This document shows, one piece after another, positions 25,851-34,505 of a stretch of 56,049 nucleotides of DNA. The translations under genes and the position numbers were made by a program. The DNA comes from JACIYW01 sp014359745 (GTDB taxonomy: Bacteria > Pseudomonadota > Alphaproteobacteria > Rhodobacterales > Rhodobacteraceae), in the NCBI GenBank assembly GCA_050433985.1, contig JBNPWE010000019.1, positions 1-56,049 of the forward strand, read 5' to 3'. The notes under the pieces were generated by a model. It had not been told where the DNA came from. It worked only from the letters and a program-made list of their open reading frames with translations, and made no database searches. The first letter of the stretch is position 1. Each line of letters starts with the position of its first letter.

Positions 25851-26701
25851 CAGGGGCGCCGACAGACCGGCGCCTGACACCGGCCAACGGCCGGGTGGCG
25901 CATGTTTCGCTGCGCGGGCAGGTCGCCGCCGAACGCTTCGTTCCGGGCGAGGCCATGCGCATCACCCGCCCGCTGGCCGATCTGCGCCGCGCCCCCGGTG
26001 AGGGCGCGCGCGACCGGCAAATGCTGATGGGGGCCGGGTTTCTGGTGCTGGAGCGTCGGCAGGATCACGCCTTCGGACAGGCCGAACAGGATGGATATGT
26101 CGGCTGGCTGGACGCGCGCGCGCTTGGCCCGGCCGTGGCGCCCACCGATTTCATCGCCGCCCCGGCAAGCCATCTTTACACCGCGCCCGACATCCGCGCG
26201 CCCGAGGTATCGGGGCTTTCGTTCGGCGCAAGGCTGACCATCACCGGCCAGACCGGTGCCTTTGCCCAGACCGATGCGGGGCTTTTCGTGCCGCGCGCCC
26301 ATCTGCGCGGGCTGGATGACCCCTTTGACGATCCCGCAGGCGTGGCCGGTATACTGCTGGGCACGCCCTATCTTTGGGGCGGCAACAGCCGCAGCGGCAT
26401 CGATTGTTCCGGGCTGGTGCAGGCGGCCTTTGTTGCCTGCGGCATGGCCTGCCCCGCCGACAGCGATCTTCAGGCGCGGTGGGGCCGGGAAATCCCGCAA
26501 TCCGATCGGCTGGAACGCGGCGACCTGTTGTTCTGGCACGGCCATGTCGCCATGGTCGTTGACCGGGAAACGCTGATCCATGCCAATGCGCACCATATGG
26601 CCGTGGTCCGTGAACCGGCGGCACAGGCCATTTCCCGCATCATGCAACAGGGCGGCGGCCCGGTGATCGCGCGTCGGCGTGCGACAGGCGGTGCGGGGTA
26701 A
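25847..26701 (+). CDS. NlpC/P60 family cell-wall peptidase with SH3-like domains
   Basis: A 284-residue hydrolase. The C-terminal NlpC/P60 domain (about residues 150-275) has the catalytic cysteine in G-I-D-C-S-G-L-V, the histidine in F-W-H-G-H-V-A-M-V, and a polar third residue in L-I-H-A-N-A. Before it lie two bacterial SH3-like segments, seen as M-R-I-T-R-P-L-A-D-L-R and A-S-H-L-Y-T-A-P-D-I-R. There is no signal peptide, so the protein is either cytoplasmic, acting on recycled muropeptides as YkfC-type enzymes do, or exported by another route. The GTG start is embedded in the stop of the aminopeptidase gene. The pairing fits dipeptide release from peptidoglycan fragments. Confidence 0.88.
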   Translation: MTGAPTDRRLTPANGRVAHVSLRGQVAAERFVPGEAMRITRPLADLRRAPGEGARDRQMLMGAGFLVLERRQDHAFGQAEQDGYVGWLDARALGPAVAPTDFIAAPASHLYTAPDIRAPEVSGLSFGARLTITGQTGAFAQTDAGLFVPRAHLRGLDDPFDDPAGVAGILLGTPYLWGGNSRSGIDCSGLVQAAFVACGMACPADSDLQARWGREIPQSDRLERGDLLFWHGHVAMVVDRETLIHANAHHMAVVREPAAQAISRIMQQGGGPVIARRRATGGAG

Positions 26702-26744
26702 GCCGCCCAAACCCCGCCTTGCGGCAATCGCCCATGGACATATG

Positions 26745-26776
26745 CCCAAACCCCTTTAAAAAGAAGGGGCTTGGGG
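26745..26776. other. Inverted repeat between the NlpC/P60 and beta-oxidation genes
   Basis: CCCAAACCCCTTT and its near-complement GAAGGGGCTTGGG are separated by five A residues, giving a stem of about twelve pairs with one or two mismatches. There is no T-run on either side, so it is not a textbook terminator. It lies 44 bases after the nlpC stop and 124 before the next start. Confidence 0.5.
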
Positions 26777-26899
26777 CATGATCGCTGGAATTGGCCGGAA
26801 CCTTGCAAACGGCGGCGGGGCACGCGGTGGCGCGACCATCGGGATGCCGCCACGCAGGGGCAACCGGCAGGTCGGGCGGGGCTGAAAGGAACGGGGAAC

Positions 26900-29020
26900 A
26901 TGGCAGACGTTGTTGAAACGGTAACACTGGACGATGTCGCGCTGGTGACCATCGACAACCCGCCGGTGAATGCCCTTGGCCAAGCGGTACGACAGGGCCT
27001 GATCGATGCGATCGATGCCGCACAGGCGAACCCCGCCATCCGCGCCATCGTGCTGATCGGCGCGGGCGGAACCTTTCCCGCCGGGGCCGATATCCGCGAA
27101 TTCGCGCAATTCGATTCCGGCGCGCCCGCCCCCGAACCCTGGCTGCCGCAGGTCTGCAACCGGATAGAGGCCTGCGGCAAGCCCGTGGTCGCCGCCTTGC
27201 ACGGCACCGCCCTTGGCGGCGGGTTCGAGGTGGCGCTTGCGGCCCATTGGCGCGTCGCGCACCCCGCCGCGCGCATGGGCTTCCCCGAGGTCAACCTTGG
27301 CCTTGTGCCCGGCGCCGGCGGCACGCAGCGCGCGCCACGCCTGGCCGGGGCGAAGGTCGCGCTTGACCTGATGCTGTCGGGCAAGCCGATCCGCGCGACA
27401 GAGGCGCTTGCAACCGGGCTGATCGACGAGATCGCCGAATATGACCTGATCGACACCGCCCTTGCCCGCGCCCGCACCATGGCCGACGCCGCGGCGGCGG
27501 GGCATCCGCCGGTTCCCACGTCGAACCGGACCGAAGGCACCCGCGACCCCGCCGCCTATGAGGCAGAGGTGCGCGCCCGCCGCGCCAAGGTTGCCAACCC
27601 AAACATCATCGCCCCGTCAAAGATCGTCGATTGCGTCGAGGCCGCACTTTTGTTGCCAACCGAGACCGGCCGCGCCTTTGAAAACGCGGCCTTTGGCGAC
27701 TGCCTGACCTCGCCCGCCTCGATCGGTTTGCGCCATGCCTTCCTGGCCGAACGCCGCGTGGCCAAGGTGCCCGAACTTGCCCGCGCCACGGCGCGCGAGG
27801 TTGCGCAGGTCGGCGTCATCGGCGGCGGGCTGATGGGGGCGGGGATTGCCTCGGCGCTGCTGGGGGCCGGGCTTTCGGTGGTGATGATCGAACGCGACCA
27901 TGACGCGCTGGCCAAGGGTCTGGAACGGGTTGCGGTGATCCACCAGCGCGCCGTGGACAAGGGCCGCCTGACCGAGGCCGCGCGCGATGCCGAATGGGAC
28001 CGGCTGAATGGCGGCACCGACATGTCGGTGCTGGCCGGGGCCGATCTGGTGATCGAGGCGGTGTTCGAGGATTTCGACGTCAAGACCGGTGTGTTCCGCG
28101 CGCTGGATCAGGTGCTCAAACCCGGCGCGATCCTGGCCACCAACACCTCTTATCTGGATATCGACGCGCTGGCGGCGACCGTCTCGCGCCCGTCGGACGT
28201 GATCGGGCTGCATTTCTTTTCGCCGGCCAATGTCATGAAGCTGGTCGAGGTGGTGGTGGGCAAGGCGACGGCGGACGATGTTGTCGCCACCGGATTCGCG
28301 CTGGCCAAGCGGCTGGGCAAGATCGCGGTCAGGGCCGGAAATATCGACGGTTTCATCGGCAACCGCATCCTGTCGGCCTATCGCACCGCCACCGATTTTC
28401 TGCTGGAAGATGGCGCAACGCCCGCGCAGATCGATGCCGCGATGCGCAGTTTCGGCTTTCCCGTCGGCCCCTATCAGGTGATCGACATGGCCGGGCTGGA
28501 AATTTCCTGGGCCCGCCGCAAACGGCTTGCCGCGACGCGCGACCCCGGTGCGCGCTATGTCGATATCGGCGATCTGATGTGCGAGGCGGGGTGGATCGGC
28601 CAGAAATCGGGGCGCGGCTATTACGTTTATGAAAATGGTGCGCGCTCGGGCGTGGAAAACCCCGATGTTCTGGCCCTTATCGCGGCAGAGCGCGATCGAA
28701 AAGGCATCATCGCGCGCGACATTTCAGCCAACGAAATCCGTCGCCGCGCGCTGGCCGCGATGGTGAATGAAGGCGCGCACCTGCTGCAAGCCGGCATCGC
28801 GTTGCGCCCGTCGGATATCGATATGGTGATGCTTTTCGGCTATGGCTTTCCCCGCTGGCGCGGCGGGCCGATGAAAGCCGCCGATCAGGCCGGGCTGGTG
28901 CAGATCCGCAAGGATCTGCAAAGCTTCGCCGAAGGAGAGCCGGAATTCTGGGAACCCTCGCCCCTGCTGCTCGACCTGATCAAGACCGGGCGCAATTTTG
29001 GCAGCCTGAACGAAGGTTAG
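26900..29020 (+). CDS. Fused enoyl-CoA hydratase / 3-hydroxyacyl-CoA dehydrogenase
   Basis: A 706-residue multifunctional fatty acid beta-oxidation enzyme. Residues 1-190 form the enoyl-CoA hydratase/isomerase part, with I-D-N-P-P-V-N-A-L and the oxyanion segments G-A-G-G-T-F-P-A-G-A-D-I-R and H-G-T-A-L-G-G-G-F-E. The NAD-binding domain starts near residue 303 with V-G-V-I-G-G-G-L-M-G-A-G-I-A. The catalytic histidine-glutamate pair lies in G-L-H-F-F-S-P-A-N and the downstream C-terminal dehydrogenase repeats (480-700). The size is like FadJ and peroxisomal enzymes. The ATG at 26900 has AACGGGGAAC just ahead. No thiolase gene is adjacent, so the partner is elsewhere. Chain-length preference is unknown. 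Confidence 0.9.
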   Translation: MADVVETVTLDDVALVTIDNPPVNALGQAVRQGLIDAIDAAQANPAIRAIVLIGAGGTFPAGADIREFAQFDSGAPAPEPWLPQVCNRIEACGKPVVAALHGTALGGGFEVALAAHWRVAHPAARMGFPEVNLGLVPGAGGTQRAPRLAGAKVALDLMLSGKPIRATEALATGLIDEIAEYDLIDTALARARTMADAAAAGHPPVPTSNRTEGTRDPAAYEAEVRARRAKVANPNIIAPSKIVDCVEAALLLPTETGRAFENAAFGDCLTSPASIGLRHAFLAERRVAKVPELARATAREVAQVGVIGGGLMGAGIASALLGAGLSVVMIERDHDALAKGLERVAVIHQRAVDKGRLTEAARDAEWDRLNGGTDMSVLAGADLVIEAVFEDFDVKTGVFRALDQVLKPGAILATNTSYLDIDALAATVSRPSDVIGLHFFSPANVMKLVEVVVGKATADDVVATGFALAKRLGKIAVRAGNIDGFIGNRILSAYRTATDFLLEDGATPAQIDAAMRSFGFPVGPYQVIDMAGLEISWARRKRLAATRDPGARYVDIGDLMCEAGWIGQKSGRGYYVYENGARSGVENPDVLALIAAERDRKGIIARDISANEIRRRALAAMVNEGAHLLQAGIALRPSDIDMVMLFGYGFPRWRGGPMKAADQAGLVQIRKDLQSFAEGEPEFWEPSPLLLDLIKTGRNFGSLNEG

Positions 29021-29332
29021 CGGCTTTCAGGCAGCCGGGTGAGTTTCCGTGACCGGAGCGCGCACGGCGGGTGCGGGAGATGCGTATTTTTTCCAGGATG
29101 AAGCGAAAGGGGGGGCGGCGGCCAGGCTGAGGGTCTGATCGGGCGCAAGACCCGCGTGTGCAGGGTTTCGCCGGTGACAAGGCATTGCCTGTGCCTTGCA
29201 AATCGTTAAGTGTTGCTGGGAAGAAGCGGGGGCGGCCACCATCCTGCCCCGCGATGGTGACAGATCGGGTTGATCCGGGCCAAAGCCAGCCCTATACGGA
29301 TCGTTCCCGGCCCCGGCTTGCAAGGCAGCGCA
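29021..29332. other. Gene-free stretch before nspC, with repeat copy B
   Basis: No convincing gene is present in these 312 bases. The first third holds dispersed repeat copy B. The rest is G-C rich with no clear hairpin or promoter that I could identify. The nspC start is weakly served by AAGG eleven bases upstream. Confidence 0.5.
29071..29105 (+). repeat. Dispersed 3'-end repeat, copy B
   Basis: The core GGGAGATGCGTATTTTTTCC followed by AGGATGAAG is in the sense direction, about 50 bases after the stop of the beta-oxidation gene. It differs from copies C and D in the centre (CCAGGATG where they have CGAGAGGATG). The preceding GACCGGAGCGCGCACGGCGG also corresponds to the flank of copies C and D. 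Confidence 0.6.
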
Positions 29333-30430
29333 ATGATCCCCACCCCCTATTACCTGATCGACCTTTCCCGCCTGCGCGCCAACATGCAGATCATCGCCGA
29401 TCTGCGCGCGGCATCAGGCGCCAAGGCGCTGCTGGCGCTGAAATGCTTTGCGACATGGTCGGCCTTTGACACGATGCGCCCCTATATGGACGGCACCACG
29501 TCATCCTCGCTGTTCGAGGCGCGGCTGGGGCGCGAGAAGTTCGGCGGCGAAACACACGCCTATTCCGTGGCCTGGGCCGAGGATGAGATCGACGCGGCGG
29601 TGGCCGTGGCCGACAAGATCATCTTCAATTCCATCGGCCAGCTTGACCGTTTTGGCGGCCGCGCGTCGGGGATCGTGCGCGGGCTGCGGCTGAACCCGCT
29701 GGTCAGTTCCTCCAGCTTCGATCTGGCTGATCCGGCACGCCCCTTCAGCCGCCTTGGCGAATGGGATGTGGCGCGCGTTGAAAAGGTGATGGACCGCGTC
29801 AGTGGCTTCATGATCCACAACAACTGCGAAAACGCCGATTTCGATCTGTTCGACCGGATGCTGGGCCAGATAGAGGAACGGTTTGCGCCGCTGCTGGCGC
29901 GCGCCGAATGGGTGTCGCTTGGTGGCGGCATCCATTTCACCGGGCCGGGCTATCCGGTGGATCGGCTGGCGGCGCGGCTGCGCGGCTTTGCCGAGCGGTT
30001 CGGCGTGCAGGTCTATCTGGAACCGGGCGAAGCGGCGATCACCAATTCCACCACGCTGGAGGTGACGGTGCTGGATACGCTTTACAACGGCAAGCATCTG
30101 GCGATCGTCGACAGTTCGATCGAGGCGCATATGCTTGATCTCTTGATCTACCGCGAACCTGCGAAAGTGCTGCCGAACGCAGGCCCGCATGAGGTGATGA
30201 TCTGCGGCAAATCCTGCCTTGCGGGCGATATTTTCGGCACCTTCCGTTTTGCCGAACCGGTCAAGGTGGGCGACAGAATTTCCATTCAGGATGCCGCCGG
30301 TTACACAATGGTCAAGAAAAACTGGTTCAACGGTGTGAAGATGCCGGCGATTGCGCTGCGCGAAGAAGACGGCAGCGAACGGCTGGTGCGCGAATTCGGC
30401 TATGCTGATTTCGTGGCGGCGCTGTCCTGA
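29333..30430 (+). CDS. nspC: Carboxynorspermidine/carboxyspermidine decarboxylase
   Basis: A 365-residue PLP-dependent decarboxylase of the alanine-racemase fold that converts carboxyspermidine (or carboxynorspermidine) to spermidine (or norspermidine). It begins with P-T-P-Y-Y-L-I-D-L-S-R-L. The PLP lysine is in A-L-L-A-L-K-C-F-A near residue 36. Further marks are N-N-C-E-N near 163, S-L-G-G-G-I-H-F near 198, and C-G-K-S-C-L-A-G-D near 287, which supplies the catalytic cysteine loop. I chose the ATG at 29333 because family similarity starts there, although the frame stays open further upstream. The next gene encodes the partner enzyme 21 bases downstream. Confidence 0.9.
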   Translation: MIPTPYYLIDLSRLRANMQIIADLRAASGAKALLALKCFATWSAFDTMRPYMDGTTSSSLFEARLGREKFGGETHAYSVAWAEDEIDAAVAVADKIIFNSIGQLDRFGGRASGIVRGLRLNPLVSSSSFDLADPARPFSRLGEWDVARVEKVMDRVSGFMIHNNCENADFDLFDRMLGQIEERFAPLLARAEWVSLGGGIHFTGPGYPVDRLAARLRGFAERFGVQVYLEPGEAAITNSTTLEVTVLDTLYNGKHLAIVDSSIEAHMLDLLIYREPAKVLPNAGPHEVMICGKSCLAGDIFGTFRFAEPVKVGDRISIQDAAGYTMVKKNWFNGVKMPAIALREEDGSERLVREFGYADFVAALS

Positions 30431-30451
30431 CCGGGTGAATGGAGACGGGTT

Positions 30452-31690
30452 ATGAAGAAGAACGTTCTGATCATTGGCGCCGGCGGCGTGGCACAGGTGG
30501 TGGCGCATAAATGCGCGCAGCATAACGATGTGCTGGGCGATATTCACATCGCTTCGCGCACCCTGTCGAAATGCGAGGCGATCATCGCCTCGGTTCACGA
30601 AAAAGGCGCTATGAAGGTGGCGGGGAAGATCACGGCCCATGCGATTGACGCCATGGATGTGGCCGCCACCGCGGCGCTGATCCGCCAGACCGGCGCGCAG
30701 ATCGTCATCAACGTCGGTTCGGCTTTCGTGAACATGCCGGTGCTTTCGGCCTGTATCGAAACGGGCGCCGCCTATATCGACACCGCCATTCACGAAGACC
30801 CGGCCAAGGTCTGCGAACCCGCGCCCTGGTATGCCAATTACGAATGGAAACGCCGGGAGGAATGCGAAAAGGCGGGCGTCACCGCGATTCTGGGCGCGGG
30901 GTTCGACCCCGGCGTGGTCAATGCCTATGCCCGGCTGGCGGCGGATGAATATTTCGACCGCATCGAGGAATTGGACATCATTGACGTGAACGCGGGCAGC
31001 CATGGCAAATGGTTCGCCACCAATTTCGACCCGGAAATCAATTTCCGCGAATTCACGGGTGAGGTGTGGTCCTGGCAGAACAGCCAATGGCAATCGAACC
31101 AGATGTTCGAGATCCGCCACGATTGGGATCTGCCGGTTGTGGGCACCTCGCAAACCTACATGACCGGCCATGACGAGGTGCATTCGATCTCGCAAAACCT
31201 TGGCATCCCGAACGTGCGGTTCTGGATGGGGTTTGGCGACCGCTATATCACCGTGTTCACCGTGCTGAAGAACCTTGGCCTGTTGTCGGAAAAGCCGGTG
31301 ACGACCGCCGAGGGGCTGGAGGTTGTGCCGCTCAAGGTGGTCAAGGCCTGCCTGCCCGACCCCGCGTCGCTGGCGCCCGATTACACCGGCAAGACCTGCA
31401 TCGGCGATCTGGCCAAGGGCGTGAAAGACGGCAAGCCGCGCGAGGTGTTCATCTATAACGTCGCCGACCACGCCGAGGCTTACGCCGAGGTGGGCAGCCA
31501 AGGCATTTCCTATACCGCCGGCGTTCCGCCCGTGGCCGCGGCGTTGCTGATCGCCGGTGGGGAATGGGATGTGGGCCGCATGGCCAATGTCGAAGACCTG
31601 CCGCCCCGGCCGTTTCTTGGGCTTTTGAACGATATGGGCCTGCCCACCCGCATCCGCGAAGGATCGGATGACCGCGCGCTTGACTTCTAG
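30452..31690 (+). CDS. Carboxynorspermidine/carboxyspermidine synthase (saccharopine dehydrogenase family)
   Basis: A 412-residue NAD(P)-dependent enzyme that condenses aspartate semialdehyde with a diamine. The Rossmann motif is V-L-I-I-G-A-G-G-V-A-Q-V-V at the N-terminus. V-I-N-V-G-S-A-F and Y-I-D-T-A-I-H-E follow, and G-A-G-F-D-P-G-V-V-N marks the saccharopine-dehydrogenase-like fold. The last third carries E-R-I/Y-N-V-A-D-H-type segments expected of the family. With nspC immediately upstream (21-base gap), this forms the alternative polyamine route used by many alphaproteobacteria to make spermidine from putrescine without S-adenosylmethionine. The diamine used (putrescine or diaminopropane) is not decided by the sequence. 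Confidence 0.9.
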   Translation: MKKNVLIIGAGGVAQVVAHKCAQHNDVLGDIHIASRTLSKCEAIIASVHEKGAMKVAGKITAHAIDAMDVAATAALIRQTGAQIVINVGSAFVNMPVLSACIETGAAYIDTAIHEDPAKVCEPAPWYANYEWKRREECEKAGVTAILGAGFDPGVVNAYARLAADEYFDRIEELDIIDVNAGSHGKWFATNFDPEINFREFTGEVWSWQNSQWQSNQMFEIRHDWDLPVVGTSQTYMTGHDEVHSISQNLGIPNVRFWMGFGDRYITVFTVLKNLGLLSEKPVTTAEGLEVVPLKVVKACLPDPASLAPDYTGKTCIGDLAKGVKDGKPREVFIYNVADHAEAYAEVGSQGISYTAGVPPVAAALLIAGGEWDVGRMANVEDLPPRPFLGLLNDMGLPTRIREGSDDRALDF

Positions 31691-31825
31691 GGCGCGCTAC
31701 CGCCAATCAGCCGCGATCTGCACCACTGCCCCTTGCATTTGCCGCGCGGGTCGGGTCTGGTAATCGCAACGGACACGACGTCGCGCCGCAGATTGCGGGC
31801 GGCGCTTTGCTTTGTGAAGTGAGCG

Positions 31826-32296
31826 ATGGAAAAAATACCAATGACCCGCAGCGGCCATGCCGCGCTGGATGCAGAGTTGAAAAAACTCAAGTCCGAAGAA
31901 CGGCCCGCCGTGATCCGCGCGATCGCCGAGGCGCGCGAACATGGCGACCTGTCGGAAAACGCCGAATACCATGCCGCCCGCGAAAAGCAGAGCTTTATCG
32001 AAGGCCGCATCAAGGAAATCGAAGCCATGCTGTCACGGGCAGAGGTGATCGACCCGTCTAAATTTTCGGGCGCGATCAAGTTCGGGGCAACCGTGACGCT
32101 GGTCGATGAAGACACCGACGAGGAAAAGACCTATCGCATCGTCGGCGAGGCCGAGGCGGATATCGAAAACAACCTGCTGAACATCCGTTCGCCCCTGGCG
32201 CGCGCGCTGATCGGCAAGGATGAAGGCGACAGCGTGGAAGTTCGCACCCCCGGTGGCGAACGAAGGTATGAGGTTCTGAGAATCCAATATGTCTGA
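31826..32296 (+). CDS. greA: Transcription elongation factor GreA
   Basis: A 156-residue GreA that rescues backtracked RNA polymerase by stimulating transcript cleavage. The N-terminal coiled coil (residues 1-75) contains the acidic tip in A-R-E-H-G-D-L-S-E-N-A-E-Y, with the key D and E residues. The C-terminal FKBP-like domain ends with the family pattern S-P-L-A-R-A-L-I-G-K and G-D-x-V-E-V-R-T-P-G-G. The start M-E-K-I-P-M matches other alphaproteobacterial GreA proteins, so the first of two ATG codons is used. It overlaps the next gene by eight bases. Confidence 0.95.
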   Translation: MEKIPMTRSGHAALDAELKKLKSEERPAVIRAIAEAREHGDLSENAEYHAAREKQSFIEGRIKEIEAMLSRAEVIDPSKFSGAIKFGATVTLVDEDTDEEKTYRIVGEAEADIENNLLNIRSPLARALIGKDEGDSVEVRTPGGERRYEVLRIQYV

Positions 32297-33359
32297 GCCG
32301 CAGACGGCACGGGATACTGCCACCGACGCAACCGATGTTCCCCCGGAACGTCCAAGGATCGACCTTGGCGTTTTCGGGCGCGCGGGCGATACCGACACTT
32401 CAACCACCGATCTTGTCGCGGCTGGCCTGACGCTTGTGTGGCTTCTGGTGGTGATCGGGATCTATTTCTTTGTTGACCGCACCGGCGCGGGCGGGCCGCC
32501 GGCGCTGCTGCTGATCCTTAGCCTTCTGGCGGTCTTCCTGCCGATCGTGCTGATCTGGGTTGTGGCAACGATCGTGCGGGCGGTCACATCCGTGCGGTCG
32601 GAAACAGCACGCTTGCGCACGGCCGTGGATGGTATGCGCCACGCCTATGTTGCCTTTCAGCACACGGCCGCCACCGGCGGCATGCGCGGCGATGTGGAAA
32701 AGAAGCTGGATGAGATCGCCGCCGCCCAACGCAAGACCGAAGTGGCGATCGCCACCTTCACATCGCGGCGCGACAGTGCGGTTGTCATCGCCTCTGCCGA
32801 CCGCAGCGCCGCGATGACACTTGCCGTCGAGGATGGCAACGATCAACCCGGCCTTGCCCTGGGCGCCCCGCCGGATGCGCTTGGCGAACCCATCGACAAT
32901 CCAACCTTTATCCGCGCGCTGAATTTCCCTGAAAACACCGAAGACAGGGCGGGTTTTCGCGCCCTGCGCCGCGCGTTGGAAGACCCGGCCGTGGTGCGCC
33001 TTGTGCGGGCCGCGCAGGATGTGCTGACCCTTCTCAGCGAAGAGGGCATCTATATGGATGACCTGAAACCGGATCGCGCCCGCCCCGAGATATGGCGCAA
33101 GTTCGCGGCGGGGGAACGGGGGCGGGCGATTGCATCGCTTGGCGGCATCCGCGACCGGTCAAGCCTTGCGCTGACATCCGGGCGCATGCGGCAAGATCCG
33201 GTGTTTCGCGACGCGGCGCACCATTTTCTGCGCACCTTCGACAAGACATTCGCAAGCTTCGAGGGGCGCGCCAGCGATCAGGATATCGCCGATCTGGCCG
33301 AAACCCGCACCGCGCGCGCCTTCATGCTGATCGGGCGGGTCACCGGTACGTTCGACTGA
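32289..33359 (+). CDS. Membrane protein of unknown function with coiled-coil segment
   Basis: A 356-residue protein with two transmembrane segments at about residues 43-62 and 72-96, joined by a short loop rich in glycine and proline. A coiled-coil-like region follows from about 97 to 170. The C-terminal 160 residues are helical, with a conserved-looking L-A-E-T-R-T-A-R-A-F-M-L-I-G-R-V-T-G tail. I do not recognise a named domain. The ATG lies inside greA, eight bases before its stop, so it is co-transcribed with greA. No link to transcription is implied by the sequence. It converges on the small aa3-oxidase gene with 20 bases between stops. Confidence 0.68.
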   Translation: MSEPQTARDTATDATDVPPERPRIDLGVFGRAGDTDTSTTDLVAAGLTLVWLLVVIGIYFFVDRTGAGGPPALLLILSLLAVFLPIVLIWVVATIVRAVTSVRSETARLRTAVDGMRHAYVAFQHTAATGGMRGDVEKKLDEIAAAQRKTEVAIATFTSRRDSAVVIASADRSAAMTLAVEDGNDQPGLALGAPPDALGEPIDNPTFIRALNFPENTEDRAGFRALRRALEDPAVVRLVRAAQDVLTLLSEEGIYMDDLKPDRARPEIWRKFAAGERGRAIASLGGIRDRSSLALTSGRMRQDPVFRDAAHHFLRTFDKTFASFEGRASDQDIADLAETRTARAFMLIGRVTGTFD

Positions 33360-33379
33360 CGCGCCGCCCTGACGCCAGA

Positions 33380-33514
33380 TCAGGCATTCACAAGGGCAAT
33401 GAAGATCAGCACGCCGATGGCGATACCCGCGCCCCAGGTTGAAAACTTGATGAACCCTTCAAAGGTCTTTTCCTGCGCGGTGGTATCCATTTCACCATGT
33501 TTATAGTCGGCCAT
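33380..33514 (-). CDS. aa3-type cytochrome c oxidase subunit IV
   Basis: A 44-residue open frame read leftward: it begins M-A-D-Y-K-H-G-E-M-D, then a T-F-E-G-F-I-K-F-S-T-W segment, then one transmembrane helix ending A-L-V-N-A. This pattern matches the small subunit IV of aa3-type cytochrome c oxidases in Rhodobacterales and Paracoccus, where it sits beside the catalytic subunits without carrying cofactors. A CAGGAGCGAACG ribosome-binding region precedes the ATG. Subunits I-III are not in this window, as is usual for this gene. The match is from memory of the family but the length and motif order are distinctive. Confidence 0.85.
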   Translation of the reverse strand: MADYKHGEMDTTAQEKTFEGFIKFSTWGAGIAIGVLIFIALVNA

Positions 33515-33702
33515 CGTTCGCTCCTGGAATGGTTTTCTGGTGAGTTACCTGATTCACACCGCCATGTCACGCGCAACCAGCAGCCCCGTCATCATGCCGC
33601 AATCGCGCCCTGGCAATGACCCCGATTGACTGAAAACTCCGCGCCAGATCACCGCCGCCCTCTTGGCAGTCACGATCCCTTCATCGCGCCACTGCCGCCG
33701 GA

Positions 33703-34494
33703 TCAGTGACCCAGTATCTGGCTCAGGAACAATTTGGTCCGTTCGGATTTGGGGTTGTTGAAGAACTCTTCGGGTTCGTTCTGTTCCACGATCTGGCCCT
33801 GATCCATGAAGATCACGCGGTTGGCCACCTGCCGGGCAAAGCCCATCTCATGCGTCACGCACAGCATGGTCATGCCTTCCTCGGCCAGTTCGATCATCGT
33901 ATCGAGCACTTCCTTGATCATCTCGGGATCGAGCGCCGATGTCGGTTCGTCGAACAGCATGATCCGGGGCATCATGCACAGACTGCGCGCAATCGCCACC
34001 CGCTGCTGCTGGCCGCCCGACAACTGGCCGGGATATTTAAGCGCCTGTTCGGGGATCTTGACCTTTTCCAGGAAATGCATCGCGGTTTCATCCGCGTCTT
34101 TCTTTGACATCTTGCGCACCCAGATCGGGGCCAGCGTGCAGTTTTCCAGGATGGTCAGATGCGGAAACAGGTTGAAATGCTGAAACACCATCCCGACCTC
34201 TGACCGCACCTTGTCGATGTTCTTCAGGTCATTGGTCAGCTCGATCCCGTCCACCACGATCTGCCCGGTCTGATGTTCCTCCAGCCGGTTGATGCAGCGG
34301 ATCAGCGTCGATTTGCCCGAACCAGACGGGCCCGCGATCACGATCCGCTCGCCTCGATTGACGGTCAGGTCGATGTCGCGCAGCACATGAAAGGTGCCGT
34401 ACCATTTGTTCATCTTGACGATCTGCACCGCGACTTCGTCGCTGACCTGCATCTTGTCACGGTCGATCTGGCGTTCGGTTGCTACATCCGACAT
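33703..34494 (-). CDS. aapP: General L-amino acid ABC transporter, ATP-binding protein
   Basis: A 263-residue ABC ATPase of the polar amino acid group. The Walker A G-P-S-G-S-G-K-S-T is near residue 55, the Q-loop F-Q-H-F-N-L-F-P near 105, the signature L-S-G-G-Q-Q-Q-R near 158 and the Walker B I-M-L-F-D-E-P-T near 178. C-V-T-H-E-M-G-F-A supplies the switch histidine. I place the start at ATG 34494, where similarity to other AapP proteins begins. The frame is open upstream into aapM but that is read-through. It lies eleven bases after the aapM stop and closes the importer operon. It powers uptake of glutamate, aspartate and related amino acids. Confidence 0.92.
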   Translation of the reverse strand: MSDVATERQIDRDKMQVSDEVAVQIVKMNKWYGTFHVLRDIDLTVNRGERIVIAGPSGSGKSTLIRCINRLEEHQTGQIVVDGIELTNDLKNIDKVRSEVGMVFQHFNLFPHLTILENCTLAPIWVRKMSKKDADETAMHFLEKVKIPEQALKYPGQLSGGQQQRVAIARSLCMMPRIMLFDEPTSALDPEMIKEVLDTMIELAEEGMTMLCVTHEMGFARQVANRVIFMDQGQIVEQNEPEEFFNNPKSERTKLFLSQILGH

Positions 34495-34505
34495 GTGCAA
34501 GCTCC

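Noticed and set aside
29041..29105. Repeat copy B as an intrinsic terminator
   Set aside because: The T-run is not preceded by a stable stem close enough, so it is listed as a repeat instead.
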